Positions 42,684-52,503 are shown, counted from the first letter of the stretch. The stretch is DNA of 64,000 nt from Elusimicrobiaceae bacterium (GCA_017475405.1 JAFVFN010000015.1:1-64000); one strand, 5' to 3'. Program-made: numbers and translations. The notes: generated by a model not told the origin, from the letters alone.

Positions 42684-44062
42684 TCTCTTCCTGCCGGGTC
42701 TTTTCCATCAATAAGTCCTTCTTGGCTTTCGTGTCCGTGCAGTTCGGCTTTATCACGTAATTTGCGGTGATAAGTAATGGCAAAACGGTGCACTTCATCA
42801 CGGATTTCCATAAGCAAGTTCAGGGCCGGGTCGCCAATAGGCAGTTTAATACTTTCGCTGGCACCCGGCAAATAAATGCCCTCGTGTGTTTCTGCCAGTG
42901 AAATAAACGGGATATGCAAACCTGCACGCTCATAGGCGTTTAACGCAGCGTGGATCTGACTTTTTCCGCCGTCTAGTAAAATTAAATCGGGTGTCTGACT
43001 CGGAGCACGTTTAATTTGACGTAACCGGCGGTAAACGCTTTCTTCCATCATGGCAAAGTCACTGCCGCCTCTTTTGGGAAGTTTGGAGCGAATCTTAAAA
43101 CGGCGGTAATGTTCGTGATTTTTCTCGCCGTTAATATAACATACCATACAACCCACGGCTTCCCGGCCGAATAAATGCGAGTTATCAAATGCTTCAATAT
43201 GAGCCGGTAACTTTTTAAGACCGATTACCTCTGCCAAGCGTTTTAACTTGTCAGTATTTGCCATGGCGGTGGTAATATAATCATCTGTAAATCGTCCGAC
43301 AATGACCCGCTCTTTCATATGATCCAAGGCATGTAAAAAGTTACGATAAACGGCGGCCTGTTCGTATTCCAATTTGTCAGAATGCTCTTTCATAAGAGTT
43401 GTTAAGGTTTCGGTCAGTCCGCCAAAGTTCCCGTCTAAAAAATCAGCCATGCGTTGTGCGTTTTTGCGGTAATCTTCGTACGATATTTTTCCAGTGCAAG
43501 GGGCCGGACACTGGCCGGTATGGTAATAAATACAGGTATTGATTTTAATATCGGGAAGTTGTTTCTCACGGGAAAATTTCCACTTACACGGTCGTAGAGG
43601 GGCGTAACCGCTTTTCCACAGGAACCGAATTAAACTCTTTACAATATATGATTTGGGATAAGGACCATAATAGGCGTCACCGCTGCGCTTACCGGCATCG
43701 GCGGCACTTTTACGTACAATCTGAAGCCTTGGAAAATCTTCACTGAGTGACAATTTTAAATAGGGATAGGTTTTGCCGTCTTTGCCCAGTGAATTAAAAA
43801 ACGGTTGATATTGCTTAATGAGTTTTTCTTCCAGTACCAGTGCGTCTCGTTCACTGGCACAGGTAACATAATCAATTTTGGCAATGAGTGGGAGCAGACT
43901 GGGCAGTTTCCAGCCCCGGGAATACAGATTGGATTCCTGGAAATATTGTTTTACCCGGTCAGAGAGGTTTTTGGCCTTGCCGATATAGATAATCGTGCCG
44001 TCTTTACTGCGCATGATGTATACGCCGGGTTGTTTTGGTAAAATATCTATGCGGGAATCCAT
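42680..44062 (-). CDS. uvrC: UvrABC excinuclease subunit C, lacking the C-terminal HhH region
   Basis: 460 aa against about 600 in E. coli. GIY-YIG nuclease (about 10-90: [20 protein letters not shown]), Cys-rich linker ([17 protein letters not shown]), UVR helices (about 205-240) and the RNase H-like endonuclease (about 285-430: [43 protein letters not shown]). The protein stops after LRDKAELHG plus 13 residues, so the two helix-hairpin-helix motifs are missing. The end overlaps pilin 8. Probably leaderless. Confidence 0.9.
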   Translation of the reverse strand: MDSRIDILPKQPGVYIMRSKDGTIIYIGKAKNLSDRVKQYFQESNLYSRGWKLPSLLPLIAKIDYVTCASERDALVLEEKLIKQYQPFFNSLGKDGKTYPYLKLSLSEDFPRLQIVRKSAADAGKRSGDAYYGPYPKSYIVKSLIRFLWKSGYAPLRPCKWKFSREKQLPDIKINTCIYYHTGQCPAPCTGKISYEDYRKNAQRMADFLDGNFGGLTETLTTLMKEHSDKLEYEQAAVYRNFLHALDHMKERVIVGRFTDDYITTAMANTDKLKRLAEVIGLKKLPAHIEAFDNSHLFGREAVGCMVCYINGEKNHEHYRRFKIRSKLPKRGGSDFAMMEESVYRRLRQIKRAPSQTPDLILLDGGKSQIHAALNAYERAGLHIPFISLAETHEGIYLPGASESIKLPIGDPALNLLMEIRDEVHRFAITYHRKLRDKAELHGHESQEGLIDGKDPAGRD

Positions 44063-44068
44063 AATCTT

Positions 44069-44077
44069 ATTGTAACA
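44069..44077 (-). promoter_or_regulatory. Extended -10 of uvrC (leaderless start)
   Basis: Minus strand TGT-TACAAT (44069-44074), 6 nt, then ATG. No ribosome site. Confidence 0.5.
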
Positions 44078-44156
44078 AATAAAAACGTATTGACCAATCT
44101 GGCACGCAAAAAGTATAATATATATAACCGATTTTTAGATAGAGGTATATTAACAC

Positions 44157-44435
44157 ATGGCAAAATTGAAAACGGGCCGCCATACTAGCGCCCTCAAAGC
44201 TCAGCGCCAAGCTGAAAAAAGAACTTCCGCCAACAAAGGCTTAATTAAAAAAGTCCGCGTGGCCACCAAAACGGTAAAAGCTTCCGCTACCGCGAAAGCC
44301 AAAACCTTACAAGAAGACTTGAAAAAAGCGAATGCTTGCATTGATAAAGCCGCCAAGAAAAAAGTAATCCACTGGAAAACGGCTGCCCGCAAGAAATCTC
44401 GCTTAGCCAAAGCTGCTAACAAAGCCGTTAAATAA
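44157..44435 (+). CDS. rpsT: 30S ribosomal protein S20
   Basis: 92 aa, Lys/Ala-rich helical protein. KTGRHTSALKAQRQAEKRTSANK and the tail VIHWKTAARKKSRLAKAANK are typical of S20, which binds 16S rRNA. A TATAAT lies at about 44115 and a GAGGT site before the ATG. A terminator follows. Confidence 0.92.
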   Translation: MAKLKTGRHTSALKAQRQAEKRTSANKGLIKKVRVATKTVKASATAKAKTLQEDLKKANACIDKAAKKKVIHWKTAARKKSRLAKAANKAVK

Positions 44436-44457
44436 GTAACTTTTAAAGTTGACCAGA

Positions 44458-44479
44458 AGCCCCGGTATATGCCGGGGCT
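44458..44479 (+). terminator. Terminator after rpsT
   Basis: 8-bp stem AGCCCCGG/CCGGGGCT with a 6-nt loop, then TTGCGTTTTT. The pilin 9 promoter starts about 15 nt downstream. Confidence 0.8.
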
Positions 44480-44498
44480 TTGCGTTTTTAAAATTCGC

Positions 44499-44526
44499 TT
44501 GACGCGTTTTTTTTTTTTGATATTCT
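44499..44526 (+). promoter_or_regulatory. Poly-T spacer promoter, copy D
   Basis: TTGACG (44499-44504), CG, T12, GA, TATTCT (44521-44526), 16-bp spacer. Downstream sequence to the ATG is nearly identical to that of copy E. Confidence 0.7.
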
Positions 44527-44560
44527 CTCTTTATAAAGAAAAACAAATAAGGAGAGAATT

Positions 44561-45004
44561 ATGGTTCAACATAAACAGGCATTTACGCTCATAGAACTCT
44601 TAGTAGTTGTGCTTATTATAGGAATACTGGCCGCAGTCGCATTGCCGCAATACCAGCTTGCAGTACTTAAAGCTCGTGGAACAAAAGCATTAGTAGGATT
44701 GGATGCTATGGCTAAAATGCAACAAACTTATTTTTTGGCAAATGGATATTATGCCGAAGGAATGGATTCCATTGATTTTGAGTATTCAACACCTATATCG
44801 TGTGGAGTAAGAAATTTAGAACTTGTTATATGTTTTGTTGTGATTGATAATTTTAATCGAAGAATAGAATATCACATAAATGCAAATGGAACTATTAAAA
44901 GAAAGTGTATGGCTCGGTTAGATGATGCGTTGGGAAATAAATGGTGTCAATTATATGGTTCATATAGTAGTACAGGTGATGGATTTAAATATTACTCTTT
45001 CTAA
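44561..45004 (+). CDS. Type IV pilin-like protein 9
   Basis: 147 aa, the shortest copy. Leader MVQHKQA, then [40 protein letters not shown] replaces the usual LDI/LDV segment. Four Cys in the variable part, ending DGFKYYSF. AAGGAGAGAATT site. Followed by an unrelated dehydrogenase on the same strand, with its own promoter. Confidence 0.88.
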   Translation: MVQHKQAFTLIELLVVVLIIGILAAVALPQYQLAVLKARGTKALVGLDAMAKMQQTYFLANGYYAEGMDSIDFEYSTPISCGVRNLELVICFVVIDNFNRRIEYHINANGTIKRKCMARLDDALGNKWCQLYGSYSSTGDGFKYYSF

Positions 45005-45104
45005 TTAATTTTCACTCTTGCGTGGTGAATGAAAAAAACATATAGTATAGACAAGAGATATAATAAGTGTGCCTGAATGGATACACTGCTTAATGGAGGA
45101 AACT

Positions 45105-46319
45105 ATGTGGGAAAAAGAGATTGATATTCACCAAGTGCGGGAAATCCGTACCCGTACCACGGTATTTTTAGGTGTAGGCGCGATTGCCAAGATTGATGAT
45201 ATCTGTGCGGACCTGAAAAAACGCGGTTTAGATAAACTCATTGTAGTGACCGGCCGTGGTGCTTATAAAAAGACCGGAGCCTGGGACCATGTGGTTAAGG
45301 CCTTTGAAAAACACGGTATCAGCTATGTGCATTATGACAAAGTAACACCAAACCCCAATACTCATCATGTCAATGAAGCAGCCAAAATGGCACATGATTT
45401 TGGTGCCAAAGCCATGTTGGCTATCGGCGGCGGATCTGCCATAGACGCAGGTAAAAGTGTGGCCATCCTCATGAAATACCCGGGTAAAACGGCTGAAGAT
45501 ATTTATGAATTCAAATTTACGCCTACCGAGGCGGCTCCGATTATTGCCATTAACTTAACGCACGGAACAGGGTCCGAAGCCAACCAGTTTGCGGTAGTTT
45601 CCATTGAAGAAAAGAACTACAAACCGGCTATTGCCCTGCCGTGTATTTATCCGCTCTATGCCATTGATGACCCAGCTCTAATGACGGGGCTCTCGGAAGA
45701 TCAAACACGGTATGTGTCTATTGATGCAGTGAACCATGTGGTAGAGGCTGCCACCACCCAAACAACTTCCCCGTTTGCGGTGGACCTTGCGATCGCGGTT
45801 ACGTGGCTTGTCTATAAATACCTGCCCGTGGCCTTAAAAGATCCCAAAGATCTGGAGGCACGGTATTTCTTAACGTATGCGGCCCTGATTGCCGGACTGA
45901 GCTTTGATAACGGGTTGTTACACTATACACATGCTTTGGAACATCCGCTGTCCGGTGTCAATCCGAACCTGACCCATGGATTAGGGCTCGCCATGTTGCT
46001 GCCGGCTGTCATTAAAAACATCTACCGTGCTAAACCTAAAACCTTGGCCAGTGTATTAATGCCGATGGTACCGGGACTCAAAGGTACGGCTGATGAGGCC
46101 GATTTGGCAGCACACGGTGTAGAAAAATGGCTTTTTAGTGTAGGAGCCACGCATAAACTCAAGGATGAAGGATTTACCGCACAGGACGTAGAAAAACTGG
46201 TGGATCTGGCGTTTAATACGCCGTCTTTGGGAGGACTTCTGTCCATTGCACCTACGCAGGCAACTAAAGACGTTGTGTGGACGATTTATACCGAATCACT
46301 CACACCATACAGCAAATAG
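45105..46319 (+). CDS. Iron-containing alcohol dehydrogenase
   Basis: 404 aa from the ATG at 45105 behind TGGAGGAAACT; an upstream start would add 12 residues. NAD(P) site AIGGGSAIDAGKSV near residue 100-115, NLTHGTGSEANQFAV near 150 and the iron ligands in DAVNHVVEA and LHYTHALEHPLSG..HG (about 205-290). Likely an NAD(P)H-dependent aldehyde/alcohol enzyme of fermentation; substrate unknown. A TATAAT at 45059-45064 may be its promoter. Confidence 0.9.
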   Translation: MWEKEIDIHQVREIRTRTTVFLGVGAIAKIDDICADLKKRGLDKLIVVTGRGAYKKTGAWDHVVKAFEKHGISYVHYDKVTPNPNTHHVNEAAKMAHDFGAKAMLAIGGGSAIDAGKSVAILMKYPGKTAEDIYEFKFTPTEAAPIIAINLTHGTGSEANQFAVVSIEEKNYKPAIALPCIYPLYAIDDPALMTGLSEDQTRYVSIDAVNHVVEAATTQTTSPFAVDLAIAVTWLVYKYLPVALKDPKDLEARYFLTYAALIAGLSFDNGLLHYTHALEHPLSGVNPNLTHGLGLAMLLPAVIKNIYRAKPKTLASVLMPMVPGLKGTADEADLAAHGVEKWLFSVGATHKLKDEGFTAQDVEKLVDLAFNTPSLGGLLSIAPTQATKDVVWTIYTESLTPYSK

Positions 46320-46337
46320 TTTTAGCTGTAAATTATA

Positions 46338-46363
46338 ACGGCACACGGTTAACCGTGTGCCGT
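46338..46363. terminator. Bidirectional terminator between alcohol dehydrogenase and helicase
   Basis: Perfect 26-nt palindrome with arm ACGGCACACGGTT, between two convergent genes. T residues follow on both strands (TTTGC on plus; TATAATTT on minus). Confidence 0.75.
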
Positions 46364-46383
46364 TTGCTATGGGGATAATCGGA

Positions 46384-47685
46384 TTAGGCAAGCACGCGGT
46401 TGCCTCTGACGTATTCAAAAAACTGTTGCACACGCGCGTCGCATTGCACATCACGGGTCAAAATCGGCCGTTTTAAGTGAACTCCGTTTAATGTGCGACA
46501 CCGGCTTAACGCCACATAGGTTTGACCTGTAGCAAATGCACCGCGCCCCATATCCAAATAGATATTATCAAACGTAAGTCCCTGGGATTTGTGGATCGTA
46601 ATGGCCCAGGCTAATTTAAGTGGGTATTGCTTAAAAAATCCTTTAACTCGGGGAGTCAGTTTTTGGGTTAAGGGATTTAACTCATATTGTACTTCTTCCC
46701 ATACATGGGGCTGTACTTCGTAAACGGCTCCTTTGATTTCTACTTGGATAAAATCAGACCCCAAATCATGTACAATTCCTAGGTCCCCGTTTACCCAGTT
46801 ATCATCATTAACGAGCATCATAATCTTGGCACCCTTTTTTAGGTGTAGTTCCCGGTCAGCGGGTGGTGTTTTGGTAAATGTTTCATCGGCCGTAGCGGGG
46901 TAAACGTATTCTGTGCCGGGCAGTTTGGCAAGCTGACTGCGATTGCGCCACATGGCACTTTGGTTAGTCGTAGCCAGTAAGATACTGTTTTCAACGATGT
47001 CGGGAGTTTCTTGGGAGACTTGTTTATTAAGCTGGCTGTCTAGTTCGGGTTGTGAGATTTTTCCCTCGCGGATTAAATTTAAAATACGGGCATATTCCCG
47101 GTCCGTTTGTTGACGGAAAATACGCTTGAGCTCAAATACTTCCAAGGGTAATCGGCGCAGTACCTGCGCTTCAAAGAAATAAGGGCTCTGATAGCGTTGA
47201 TGGAAATAATCAAATAAGCCGCTGCGTTCGTTTTCTTCAATTGGGGGAAGTTGGAATAAATCTCCAAATAAAATGAGTTGTTTGCCGCCAAACGGTTCTT
47301 CACTGTGCGTAGAAATCTGCAAAATATGGTCCATGGCGTCCAACAGATCGGCACGCAGCATGGAGGCCTCATCAATGATCAACGTGTCTAAATTATCTAC
47401 GATTTTACGCGGCAGACGTCGGAGAGCCCCCAGGTCCAATAGATTGCCCGGTTTTAACCGAAAAAATGAATGTACGGTCTGTCCGTGTACATTAATGGCC
47501 GCCAGCCCTGTAGTAGCCAGTACTACCACATTTTGAGCGGTATGCTGTGCAAAGTATTTAAGCAAAGTGGTTTTTCCCGTACCAGCCCGTCCGGTAATAA
47601 AGATAAGAGGTTTAATGACGGGTTTGCTCTCTAAGAGAGCCAATGCATCTTTAAATTCATCGGTTAAAAGAATGGAAGCGGACAT
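46384..47685 (-). CDS. Pif1-like DNA helicase
   Basis: 433 aa from the ATG at 47683-47685. The frame stays open upstream across the neighbouring poly-T promoter, but that extension is an artefact. Superfamily 1B motifs: Walker A ITGRAGTGKTTLLKYF (about 30), LATTGLAAINVHGQTVHSFF (about 55-75), Walker B LIIDEASMLRADLLDAMD (about 105), LFGDLFQLPP (about 140), and near the C-terminus AWAITIHKSQGLTFDNIYLD and YVALSRCRTL. Unwinds DNA 5'-3'. Probably leaderless. Confidence 0.88.
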   Translation of the reverse strand: MSASILLTDEFKDALALLESKPVIKPLIFITGRAGTGKTTLLKYFAQHTAQNVVVLATTGLAAINVHGQTVHSFFRLKPGNLLDLGALRRLPRKIVDNLDTLIIDEASMLRADLLDAMDHILQISTHSEEPFGGKQLILFGDLFQLPPIEENERSGLFDYFHQRYQSPYFFEAQVLRRLPLEVFELKRIFRQQTDREYARILNLIREGKISQPELDSQLNKQVSQETPDIVENSILLATTNQSAMWRNRSQLAKLPGTEYVYPATADETFTKTPPADRELHLKKGAKIMMLVNDDNWVNGDLGIVHDLGSDFIQVEIKGAVYEVQPHVWEEVQYELNPLTQKLTPRVKGFFKQYPLKLAWAITIHKSQGLTFDNIYLDMGRGAFATGQTYVALSRCRTLNGVHLKRPILTRDVQCDARVQQFFEYVRGNRVLA

Positions 47686-47691
47686 AATTGT

Positions 47692-47697
47692 ATTATA
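47692..47697 (-). promoter_or_regulatory. -10 box of the Pif1-like helicase (leaderless start)
   Basis: Minus strand TATAAT at 47692-47697, followed by ACAATT and the ATG. No ribosome site. Confidence 0.55.
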
Positions 47698-47736
47698 GCT
47701 TTTTTGGGGCAGTGTATTCTGAAGCATAAGTTTCGC

Positions 47737-47764
47737 TTGACGCGTTTTTTTTTTTTGATATTCT
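47737..47764 (+). promoter_or_regulatory. Poly-T spacer promoter, copy E
   Basis: TTGACG (47737-47742), CG, T12, GA, TATTCT (47759-47764), 16-bp spacer. It lies 40 bp from the divergent helicase promoter. The region before the ATG matches copy D except for one deleted A. Confidence 0.7.
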
Positions 47765-47797
47765 CTCTTTATAAAGAAAAACAAATAAGGAGAGATT

Positions 47798-48289
47798 ATG
47801 GTTCAACAGAAACAAGCATTTACGCTCATTGAGTTACTTGTAGTAGTGCTCATAATAGGGATTTTGGCGGCAGTAGCATTACCTCAGTATCAAAGAGCGG
47901 TAGAAAAAGCACGAATGGCAGAAGCTATTACTTTATTGTCTAGTATGGCCCAAGCCGAAAAAATATATTTTTTGGCCAACGGGGAATATACGTCCAACTT
48001 AAGGCAATTGGATGTTGGTATCGGTGAACAGGAAGATGAGACCGTTTTTGTCGGAACGCATACATCCGTACAAAGTTGGCGCACCAAGACAGACCACGTC
48101 ATCTATGGACAACCAATCAAGGAGCGTATATATTGGCGTTTTTACTATTATTTAGATGAAGATAAAATGTATTGCGGTGCTAGAGAAACAGATACGGTGG
48201 GAACGAGCTTATGTAAAAGTTTTGGCGGAATAGAGACGATAGCATGCGGCAAAAACGGGCGCTTGACTTGTTATGAAGTAAAGTTGTAG
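47798..48289 (+). CDS. Type IV pilin-like protein 10
   Basis: 163-aa prepilin, leader MVQQKQA, then [41 protein letters not shown], then a variable part with four Cys (MYCGARETD, TSLCKSFGG, IACGKNGRLTC). CKSFG also occurs near the end of pilin 1. It ends 3 nt before the convergent holA stop, without a terminator between them. Confidence 0.88.
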   Translation: MVQQKQAFTLIELLVVVLIIGILAAVALPQYQRAVEKARMAEAITLLSSMAQAEKIYFLANGEYTSNLRQLDVGIGEQEDETVFVGTHTSVQSWRTKTDHVIYGQPIKERIYWRFYYYLDEDKMYCGARETDTVGTSLCKSFGGIETIACGKNGRLTCYEVKL

Positions 48290-48292
48290 AAA

Positions 48293-49306
48293 CTATCTAA
48301 ATAAAGTGAGCACAATCCCCTTAAGTGCCGTTTTGGGGTCTAATCCGGCGCCGCTCTTAAACCCGGCGTCGGTTTCAATGATTTTATTAAGGGTTGCTAA
48401 AAAGTTCTTTTGCGTGGGGAAATTACGTGCTTGTTGTACTAACCGAGATTCCCAAAACATGAGCCCCGCTGCCCGTAAAATATCGCCCTGTGACATGCCC
48501 GCATCACTGAGTCTCTTAATACGCGCCATTTTTAAAATGGGGTAGCTCATCTTGGCCAGTACTGCCACGGGTTCTTCGCCGATATCAAGTAGTTTGTCAA
48601 TTTGTGCCAAGGCGCGGCTTTTGCTGCAGTCAGTCAAGGCATTGGAGAGCTCAAACGGGTTTTCTTCTTTTTTAAATCCGATGCAGGCAAGTACATCTTG
48701 CGGGGTCAGTGCTTTATCTTCTCGCTGAGCAGTAAAGAGATAGAGCTTTTCAATTTCGTTTTCCAAGGCATTAAGTTCACTGCCGATACACTCACAAAGC
48801 AGGTCCACTGCCTCAAAAGAGGGTTTGAGACCTTTTTCTGTCATTTTTTGACGTACCCAGGCGACTAAGTCGTCTGCTTTGAGTTCGTCAAAATTAACTA
48901 CCCGTCCGGACTCAGCACACGCATCGGCCAATGTCTTGTCGGTTTTTAATTTTTTGGCATCGTTATGCGTGAGTACCAAAGTGGTGGTCGGAAGCGGGTT
49001 CTCTGCATATTTGGCTAAGGCCAGCTGTTCTTTGGATCCTTTGCGCAGTTTATCTATGCCGGTCAGGACAATCATACGCACCGCTGAAAACACCGGTGCC
49101 GTATTGGCCTGAGCAAGTCCCTCGCTTACATCGGCCGAAGTGGCTTCGGCCTTAAAAAAGTTAAAATCATCCGGGTGTAAAATCTCGTGCAGTTGTTTAA
49201 TGACCAGCCCTTTGCGGTATACGTCTTCTCCGGTCAGTAAATAGACCGGAGCTGTGGTACCTTTGGCAAGTTCGGTGTTAAGTTTTTCTGCGCTGATTTT
49301 AGGCAT
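48293..49306 (-). CDS. holA: DNA polymerase III subunit delta
   Basis: 337 aa, clamp-loader delta, which opens the beta clamp. VYLLTGEDVYRKGLVIKQL at the N-terminus is the family signature, then a RecA-like domain without a P-loop and the helical collar (ENPFELSNALTDCSKSRALA near 215). Third gene of leuS-lptE-holA, the same order as in E. coli. Confidence 0.9.
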   Translation of the reverse strand: MPKISAEKLNTELAKGTTAPVYLLTGEDVYRKGLVIKQLHEILHPDDFNFFKAEATSADVSEGLAQANTAPVFSAVRMIVLTGIDKLRKGSKEQLALAKYAENPLPTTTLVLTHNDAKKLKTDKTLADACAESGRVVNFDELKADDLVAWVRQKMTEKGLKPSFEAVDLLCECIGSELNALENEIEKLYLFTAQREDKALTPQDVLACIGFKKEENPFELSNALTDCSKSRALAQIDKLLDIGEEPVAVLAKMSYPILKMARIKRLSDAGMSQGDILRAAGLMFWESRLVQQARNFPTQKNFLATLNKIIETDAGFKSGAGLDPKTALKGIVLTLFR

Positions 49307-49308
49307 AA

Positions 49309-49893
49309 TTAGTAAGATTCGGTAATCGTGGTGTATTCCGGGTTATTCATGACTTTTTTCTTGTTCTCGCTGCGTACCGAGCCAAACCCATCTACCGTGC
49401 GTTTGACGATGTCTTTGGAGAGTTTCTCAAAAATCAGATCCCGCGCCTGCTGTTCGGTCATACCGCCGGGCAGGGTGCTGGCCGCATAGATTTGCGTACC
49501 CAAGAACGCCGGCTCACGCCATACGGGTGTATTGGTTGTGGCGTCCATAAAAACGACGTCTAACCAGATTTCCATTTTGTATACGGTAGGGATGAGTTGG
49601 CTGTCGTATTGGATCGGCATGTTCAGGTACCGGGAAATCGTTGTTACCACCACTCCCTGAGCACCGTTGTTTTCAGACACGATCTGATAGGTGCCGTTGC
49701 GCAGGAACGTATCGTAGAGTTCGTTGTAAAACTTATCTTCCAGAGCAAACACTTCCGTGCGGTTTAAGATGGGGCGCACAGCTATTTTTTTAATATGCTG
49801 CGGCATGATTTGGGCCTGCGGCGTATAGACGACGTTTTCACCGGCACAGGCCGAGAGTAACGCACACAGTCCTAACAATACGATTTTTTTCAT
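49309..49893 (-). CDS. lptE: LptE-like outer-membrane lipoprotein
   Basis: 194 aa with a lipoprotein signal (MKKIVLLGLCALLSACAGEN; lipobox LSAC, Cys16). The fold region IKKIAVRPILNRTEVFALEDKF and GVVVTTISRYLN resembles LptE/RlpB, the plug of the LPS translocon LptD. The position between leuS and holA is the classical lptE locus, and this is the main support. LptD is not in the window. Confidence 0.8.
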   Translation of the reverse strand: MKKIVLLGLCALLSACAGENVVYTPQAQIMPQHIKKIAVRPILNRTEVFALEDKFYNELYDTFLRNGTYQIVSENNGAQGVVVTTISRYLNMPIQYDSQLIPTVYKMEIWLDVVFMDATTNTPVWREPAFLGTQIYAASTLPGGMTEQQARDLIFEKLSKDIVKRTVDGFGSVRSENKKKVMNNPEYTTITESY

Positions 49894-49927
49894 AGGGTTC
49901 TCCGTTTTGAGATCTTGTTTATAACCA

Positions 49928-52435
49928 TTATTTTTTAGGGGCGGCTACAATACTGACCATGCGGCCGGGTACCACGATTACTTTTTTGAGTTCCAACTCT
50001 TTTAAATAACTTTGTACTTTGGCACTGGCCAGGGCTTTTTGCTCAATTTCTTCACGGCTAGCACTGCGTGATACAAGTAATCGCTCACGTACTTTGCCGT
50101 TAATCTGTACACCCATATCTACAGTGTCGTCCTGCAAGAGCTCCGCCTTGGCTTTCGGCCAGACTGTCTGCAGTACAAATCCCGTGTAGCCTTTGGTTTG
50201 CCAGATTTCTTCGGTCAAATGCGGGGCAAACGGGTGCAGTAACTGAATAAATACTTTAAAAGTTTCTTCCTGCACGGCAGGCAGTTTACTGATATCATTA
50301 AAGAGTACCATGAGTGCCGAAATGGCCGTATTAAAACGCAGGTTTTCAATATCATCGCTTACTTTGGCAATGGTTTGGTTGAGTAAAATGGCGCTCTTTT
50401 TAGGATCTTCCTGCGTGGTAAACTGGACGGTTTCGCTCCAGGCATAGATACGTTTTAAGAAGCGGTTAATTCCCTCAATGCCTTTCATGTCCCACGGTTT
50501 TTGAGCGTCAAACGGACCCATGAACATTTCATACATCCGAAACGCATCAGCACCGTATTCGTTTAAAATATCATCCGGGTTAATGACGTTTTTCTTACTC
50601 TTACTCATTTTTTCTATCATGGAAGAGAGCTCTTCCCCGGTCGTTTTCAAGAACGCTTTGCCGTCTTTAAAATCAATTTCATCGTAGGAGTGGTAGTTCC
50701 CCATTTTGTCCCGGTACGAAAACGCCAAAATCATACCCTGATGGCGCAGTTTCTGGAACGGTTCCGGGTGAGACAATACCCCTAAATCAAAAAGAACCCG
50801 GTGCCAAAAGCGTGCGTACAACAAATGCAGTACCGCGTGTTCGGCGCCTCCAATATAACAATCCACGGGTCCCCAGGCTTTTTCCAGGGCCGGATCTACT
50901 AAGGCCTTATCGTTGTGCGGGTCCATATAACGCAGATAATACCAACAGGAACCTGCCCATTGGGGCATGGTGTTGGTTTCCCGCTTGGCAGGACCGCCGC
51001 AGTGCGGACAAGTCGTGTTGACCCAATCAGTGACAGTGGCCAAGGGGGATTCTCCGGTGCCAGAGGGTTCAAATTTTTCTACTTCGGGTAGGCGTAAAGG
51101 AAGCTCGCTTTCTGGCAGAGGAACTACGCCGCATTTTTCGCAATGTACGACCGGGATCGGTTCACCCCAATAACGTTGCCGGGCAAATACCCAGTCACGA
51201 AGCTTATACGTGGTTTTGGCGTTACCGCAGTGATGTTCTTCAAGCCACTTGATCATGGCGGCTTTACTTTCTTTAACGTGCAGCCCATTTAAAAATTCAG
51301 AATTTACCAGTTCACCGTCTCCGGTAAACGCTTCTTTTTCTACACCTTGCTCACTTTTAATGACTTCAATAATTTTAAGACCAAATTTCTTGGCAAACGC
51401 GTAGTCACGTTCATCATGGGCGGGTACAGCCATGATGGCACCGGTTCCGTATCCCATGAGCACGTAATCGCTGGTCCAGACCGGGATTTTAGTACCGTTA
51501 ACCGGGTTAATAGCATAAGCACCCGTAAATACACCGGTTTTTTCTTTGTTAAGTTCTCCGCGCTCGAGGTCGCTCTTCTTGGAGGCTTCTTTTTGGTAAG
51601 CGGCTACGGCGTCTTTTTGCTCCGATGTAACGATTTTTTCTAAAATCGGATGTTCCGGGGACACTACCATATAGGTGGCCCCGAATAATGTGTCAGGACG
51701 CGTGGTAAATACGGTAATGTTTTCGTTATGTCCCTCTACCTTAAAAATAACGTTGGCTCCCTGGGATTTGCCGATCCAGTTTTTTTGCATGGTGAGCGTA
51801 CTCTCGGGCCAGTCCAGTTTGTCCAAACCTTCCAACAGCTTCTCGGCATAAGCTGTAATCTTTAAAATCCATTGACGAAGTGCCTTGCGTTCAATTTCCG
51901 TACCGCAGCGCTCACACTTGCCGTTAAATACTTCTTCATTGGCCAGTCCCGTTTTGCAGGACGGACACCAGTTTATCGGTACGGTAGATTCATAGGCCAG
52001 GCCTTTCTTAAAAAGTTGCAGGAAAATCCATTGTGTCCATTTGTAATAATTAGGATCCGTAGTATCTACTTCACGTTTCCAGTCATAGGCTAAGCCGATG
52101 GATTTGATTTGCCGGCGGAAATTATCAATATTCTTTTGTGTGGTAATACGTGGATGTACGCCGGTGGCAATGGCGTAATTCTCGGCCGGTAAACCGAACG
52201 CGTCCCATCCCATGGGGTGCAATACGTCAAACCCGTTCATGCGTTTGTAGCGTGTTAAAATATCAGAGGCTGTATAGCCTTCCGGATGACCTACATGCAG
52301 ACCCGCGCCTGAGGGATACGGGAACATATCCAAACAGTAAAACTTTTTGGCACCGGGGGTGCGGGGGCTGGTAAAAAGATCGGACTCTTCCCAGCGGGCT
52401 TGTTGTTTTTTATCAATTTCGGGAAAGGATTTCAT
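49928..52435 (-). CDS. leuS: Leucyl-tRNA synthetase
   Basis: 835 aa, class I synthetase. HIGH-type motif GLHVGHPEGYTASD near residue 45, editing domain with TTRPDTLFGATYMVV (about 235-250) and DERDYAFAKKFG (about 340), KMSKSKKNVINPDD near 615, anticodon-binding end. Zn-type Cys pairs CPSC..CERC (about 160-180). A TGT-TACAAT box ends 9 nt before the ATG and no ribosome site is seen. First gene of leuS-lptE-holA. Confidence 0.95.
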   Translation of the reverse strand: MKSFPEIDKKQQARWEESDLFTSPRTPGAKKFYCLDMFPYPSGAGLHVGHPEGYTASDILTRYKRMNGFDVLHPMGWDAFGLPAENYAIATGVHPRITTQKNIDNFRRQIKSIGLAYDWKREVDTTDPNYYKWTQWIFLQLFKKGLAYESTVPINWCPSCKTGLANEEVFNGKCERCGTEIERKALRQWILKITAYAEKLLEGLDKLDWPESTLTMQKNWIGKSQGANVIFKVEGHNENITVFTTRPDTLFGATYMVVSPEHPILEKIVTSEQKDAVAAYQKEASKKSDLERGELNKEKTGVFTGAYAINPVNGTKIPVWTSDYVLMGYGTGAIMAVPAHDERDYAFAKKFGLKIIEVIKSEQGVEKEAFTGDGELVNSEFLNGLHVKESKAAMIKWLEEHHCGNAKTTYKLRDWVFARQRYWGEPIPVVHCEKCGVVPLPESELPLRLPEVEKFEPSGTGESPLATVTDWVNTTCPHCGGPAKRETNTMPQWAGSCWYYLRYMDPHNDKALVDPALEKAWGPVDCYIGGAEHAVLHLLYARFWHRVLFDLGVLSHPEPFQKLRHQGMILAFSYRDKMGNYHSYDEIDFKDGKAFLKTTGEELSSMIEKMSKSKKNVINPDDILNEYGADAFRMYEMFMGPFDAQKPWDMKGIEGINRFLKRIYAWSETVQFTTQEDPKKSAILLNQTIAKVSDDIENLRFNTAISALMVLFNDISKLPAVQEETFKVFIQLLHPFAPHLTEEIWQTKGYTGFVLQTVWPKAKAELLQDDTVDMGVQINGKVRERLLVSRSASREEIEQKALASAKVQSYLKELELKKVIVVPGRMVSIVAAPKK

Positions 52436-52444
52436 ATTACTTTT

Positions 52445-52453
52445 ATTGTAACA
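52445..52453 (-). promoter_or_regulatory. Extended -10 of leuS (near-leaderless start)
   Basis: Minus strand TGT-TACAAT (52445-52450), 9 nt, then ATG. The expected transcript has a leader of about 2-3 nt. Confidence 0.45.
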
Positions 52454-52497
52454 TATTTGAGAGCGGTCCCCAATAGAAACACAGGGCCTAAAATAGC

Positions 52498-52503
52498 TAT
52501 AAT
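52498..52503 (+). promoter_or_regulatory. -10 box of xerD (leaderless start)
   Basis: TATAAT at 52498-52503, then 7 nt and the ATG at 52511. No ribosome site; no clear -35. Confidence 0.55.

Noticed and set aside
47686..47784. N-terminal extension of the Pif1-like helicase ([16 protein letters not shown])
   Set aside because: It is the reverse complement of poly-T promoter E; the same peptide appears opposite copy G at about 62.3 kb. The ATG at 47685 has a proper -10 box.
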